Part shown: in pieces, positions 7,145-9,224 of the stretch
How the letters are laid out: every line of letters starts with the position of its first letter
Numbering within the stretch: position 1 is the first letter of the stretch
Program-made: the position numbers and the translations under genes
Source: Bacillota bacterium
GTDB taxonomy: Bacteria > Bacillota > Clostridia > Lachnospirales > Bianqueaceae
Direction of reading: 5' to 3'
Assembly (NCBI GenBank): GCA_017474705.1
Contig: JAFVHC010000151.1
Coordinates: 1-9,224, forward strand
Length of the DNA stretch: 9,224 bases
Notes under the pieces: generated by a model
Databases searched by the model: none
What the model saw: only the letters and a program-made list of their open reading frames with translations
What the model was told of the DNA's origin: nothing

Positions 7145-8503
7145 TCAATCCTCAGCTTCCTGCTCCAGGATCTTCACGAAATCATCGGTCTCGCCCAGAT
7201 CCCACAGGATGGTGCTGGTCATGTATTTATCACGGATATCACGGGAGCCAATGAAGGCATCGATCGTATCTTTCATGTTGATGCCCAGATCAGACGGGCG
7301 GGTCGGCTCGCCGATCAGATCCATCTGAGCGCGCAGCACAGCCAGATCCGGCAGTTCCTCGTCCATGATGCGGCAGATCTCGTCCCAGTTGTCCAGGATG
7401 CGCGTAAGCCGCACGGCGTGTTTGGCCGGGTCGTTCTTGTGCGCTTTTTCCTCGATGGCCAGCACTTCATCCGTCGTCTTGCCGAAGATCCGATGCATCT
7501 CCGCCGTCCAGGCTTCGGGATCGAAAGCCGCCATGTGGGCTTCCGCCTTTTCACGTGAAGGCACCAGTGCACGGATGTGTTTGTACAGTTTCATGGTCAG
7601 CACAGTGCCGACGCCCACCTGGATGCCATGCAGATCATAGGGTTCTTCCCGCTCCAGTGCCATCATCTCCCACATGTGCGAGAAATAATGCTCGAGGCCC
7701 GATGCCGGGCGGGAGATATTGGCATAGGCCATGGCGATGCCGGCCAGTACCAGACCTTCGGCGATCGTACCGATAGCTTCCGGATCCCTGACCGGGATCT
7801 TGTCTACCACACTGACCATGCGGGACAGTGCATGGCGCATCAGCGCGGCCACTTCTTCACAATAGTATTCCCCTGTGACGATGTGGGCGATCCGCCACTC
7901 GCAGGTCGCGATGTACTTGGCGATCATGTCGCCGAAACCGGCCTGCAGCATGCGCATCGGTGCCTGCGCCAGGATCTCGGTATCCAGCAGGATACCGCAC
8001 GGTGCATGGTTGTACAAGGTCGTTTTCACCTTGTTGACTTCCATGGAAGAAGAGTTGGAAGCATATCCATCCATGGACGGGGCGGTGCCCACGACCGCGT
8101 TCGGTACGCCGGTGGCCAGTGAAACGACCTTGCAAATATCGTTCAGGACGCCGCTGCCGATGGCCAGCAGCAGGTCACAGGACGGTTCGAAATGCATGAC
8201 CACACTGCCCACTTCCCACTCGCCCGGCTTCGGCCGGTCCATGGGCACGATATAATTGACGTGGTCGATCCCGGCTTCCGTCAGGATCTCATCGACCCTT
8301 TCGCCCGCAGCTTCCCACGTATTGTGATCGCTGACCACGAAGGGTTTTTTCGCACCGACCGCTTCCAGCATCTTCGGCACTTCCGTAACGATGCCCTTGC
8401 CGATGTTCAGATATTTCAGCGCGCATACGTGCTTACGCCCACAGATGCATTCATAGCCTTCCGGCCTGATCAGTTCCTGTAAAGACATTCCTGCAAATTT
8501 CAT
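7145..8503 (-). CDS. araM: sn-Glycerol-1-phosphate dehydrogenase (AraM/EgsA type)
   Basis: Probable cytoplasmic NAD(P)H-dependent enzyme that interconverts dihydroxyacetone phosphate and sn-glycerol-1-phosphate. In Bacillus subtilis AraM provides G1P for heptaprenylglyceryl phosphate lipids. The 452-residue protein belongs to the iron-containing alcohol dehydrogenase/dehydroquinate synthase fold. The nucleotide-binding half carries AIGSGVLNDICK (114-125) and VGTAPSMDGYAS (138-149). Likely metal ligands are Asp192 in GFGDMIAK, His272 in SGLEHYFSH and His292 in LHGIQVG. It is longer than B. subtilis AraM (about 394 residues), with an acidic helical C-terminus. The start at 8503 is chosen because AGAGGG (8510-8515) lies six bases upstream; the ATG at codon 6 has no well-spaced site. 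It follows the FGGY kinase gene by 61 bp, which contain a hairpin, and precedes the lipoprotein gene by 4 bp. Family assignment is strong; a related polyol-phosphate dehydrogenase activity is a less likely alternative. Confidence 0.88.
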   Translation of the reverse strand: MKFAGMSLQELIRPEGYECICGRKHVCALKYLNIGKGIVTEVPKMLEAVGAKKPFVVSDHNTWEAAGERVDEILTEAGIDHVNYIVPMDRPKPGEWEVGSVVMHFEPSCDLLLAIGSGVLNDICKVVSLATGVPNAVVGTAPSMDGYASNSSSMEVNKVKTTLYNHAPCGILLDTEILAQAPMRMLQAGFGDMIAKYIATCEWRIAHIVTGEYYCEEVAALMRHALSRMVSVVDKIPVRDPEAIGTIAEGLVLAGIAMAYANISRPASGLEHYFSHMWEMMALEREEPYDLHGIQVGVGTVLTMKLYKHIRALVPSREKAEAHMAAFDPEAWTAEMHRIFGKTTDEVLAIEEKAHKNDPAKHAVRLTRILDNWDEICRIMDEELPDLAVLRAQMDLIGEPTRPSDLGINMKDTIDAFIGSRDIRDKYMTSTILWDLGETDDFVKILEQEAED

Positions 8504-8520
8504 TTGGTTCCCTCTTTTTT

Positions 8521-8550
8521 AAGCTCCGGGCCGCGAAGACACCGGAGCTT
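8521..8550. other. Perfect inverted repeat (hairpin) between kinase and araM genes
   Basis: AAGCTCCGG (8521-8529) and CCGGAGCTT (8542-8550) form a perfect 9-bp stem with a 12-base loop. It occupies the only sizeable gap inside the minus-strand operon, 14 bases after the kinase stop and directly before the araM ribosome site. In the direction of transcription it is followed by AAAAAAGAGGG, not a T-run, so it is not a typical terminator for the kinase gene. An intercistronic mRNA-stabilising or processing hairpin, or an operator, would fit. No promoter for araM is evident in this gap. Confidence 0.7.
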
Positions 8551-8564
8551 GATCGTTTTTGATT

Positions 8565-9224
8565 TTAGAATCCCTTGGAGGCGCTCAGATCATACACCTG
8601 TTTCAGCGCCGGATAGATCTTGGAATAGATCTCGAACGAATCCATGTAGGCCGCCTGGTTGGCCTTGATCGGCAAGGTCTCTGTCTCCACCTTGACGATA
8701 TTGCAGGCTTCCTCAAGGTTCTTCCATACACCCGCTCCGACACCGGCTACCATGATGGCACCATACGCGCCGCCTTCACTGGCTGCGGACATGGTATAGA
8801 CCGGCATATCGAAGATATCGGCCTGCATCTGCCGCCACAGCGGAGAAACGCTGCCGCCGCCGGACGTATAGACCTTCTCGCACGGGGTGAAGGAATTCAG
8901 GATATCGATGATCTGTTTCAGGGAATAGGTCACGCCTTCCATGACGGAACGGGTGATGTCCGCACGGGTGGTGCCCAGGGACAGGCCGTAGAAGGAAGCT
9001 CTCGCGTTGGGATCCGGATACGGGCAGCGCTCACCGGTCAGGTACGGTGTAAAGATGACACCGTGTGCACCGGGAACGGACTGTTCCGCCTCACGGCCCA
9101 TGATATCATACACGTTGACGCCGGTCAGCTTCGCTTCCGCCGTATTATGCTGGCACAGTTCATCCCGATACCAACGATACGCGCCGCCGGCTGTCAGCGG
9201 GCAGCCAAAGGAATGCCACAGACC
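8565..9224 (-). CDS. FGGY-family carbohydrate kinase, most like xylulokinase; C-terminal 219 residues, 5' end off window
   Basis: Cytoplasmic sugar kinase that phosphorylates a pentulose or similar sugar with ATP. The C-terminal 219 residues are visible and run off the right edge in an open frame. Features of the second FGGY domain are TAGGAYRWYRDEL near the edge, FTPYLTGERCPYPDPNARA, GLSLGTTRADITRSVMEGVTYSL, the nucleotide-binding block YTSGGGSVSPLWRQMQADIF, and SEGGAYGAIMVAGVGAG towards the end. The YLTGERxPYPDPNARxxFxGLSL pattern and the GGGSxSPLWRQMQADI block resemble xylulokinase more than glycerol kinase. The N-terminal substrate-binding half is absent, so ribulokinase or another FGGY specificity cannot be excluded. 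The methionine at 9113 is internal and not the start. The gene lies upstream of araM on the same strand, which suggests a sugar-utilisation operon whose promoter is beyond the right edge. Confidence 0.88.
   Translation of the reverse strand, partial: GLWHSFGCPLTAGGAYRWYRDELCQHNTAEAKLTGVNVYDIMGREAEQSVPGAHGVIFTPYLTGERCPYPDPNARASFYGLSLGTTRADITRSVMEGVTYSLKQIIDILNSFTPCEKVYTSGGGSVSPLWRQMQADIFDMPVYTMSAASEGGAYGAIMVAGVGAGVWKNLEEACNIVKVETETLPIKANQAAYMDSFEIYSKIYPALKQVYDLSASKGF

Noticed and set aside
7577..8122. Plus-strand open frame of 181 codons opposite araM
   Set aside because: Antisense to a strongly supported dehydrogenase gene and rich in His/Asp/Gly/Arg, as expected for a shadow frame.

Overview
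The window looks like an ordinary chromosomal region of a moderately GC-rich Gram-positive (Bacillota-like) anaerobe. This is inferred from gene content: a large single-chain FGAM synthase beginning with a PurS-like segment, a compact FNT-family channel, an MgtE magnesium channel, an AraM-type glycerol-1-phosphate dehydrogenase, strong GGAGG-type ribosome binding sites and sigma-A-like promoters. I cannot name the genus. No phage, IS, tRNA, rRNA or CRISPR signature is visible.

Layout. Positions 1-2671 carry two minus-strand genes: a small formate/nitrite-type channel (2075-2671), then purL (1-2008, 3' end beyond the left edge). purL has its own promoter immediately after the channel gene. Positions 2672-2836 are a divergent promoter region, with an extended -10 promoter facing left and a TTATCA/TATAAT promoter facing right. 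Positions 2837-5569 are a plus-strand pair, mgtE followed 12 bp later by a PlsC-like acyltransferase with a zinc ribbon. A strong intrinsic terminator (5577-5612) closes the pair. Positions 5613-5877 hold no convincing gene but contain a regular series of five GGAGA...TCTCC inverted pairs, the most unusual structure here. Positions 5878-9224 are a minus-strand operon read right to left: an FGGY sugar kinase most like xylulokinase (5' end beyond the right edge), an araM-type dehydrogenase, and a lipoprotein of unknown function whose start lies 4 bp after the araM stop.

How the genes may work together. The channel and purL could be linked through formate, a one-carbon donor for purine synthesis; this is inference. 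mgtE and the acyltransferase are probably co-transcribed, and both act at or near the membrane. The kinase and araM lie together as in arabinose-type gene clusters, and AraM supplies sn-glycerol-1-phosphate; the role of the lipoprotein is unknown. The two operons converge on the hairpin array. Since the plus-strand terminator lies before the array, the array would most simply be transcribed as the 3' untranslated region of the kinase-araM-lipoprotein operon.
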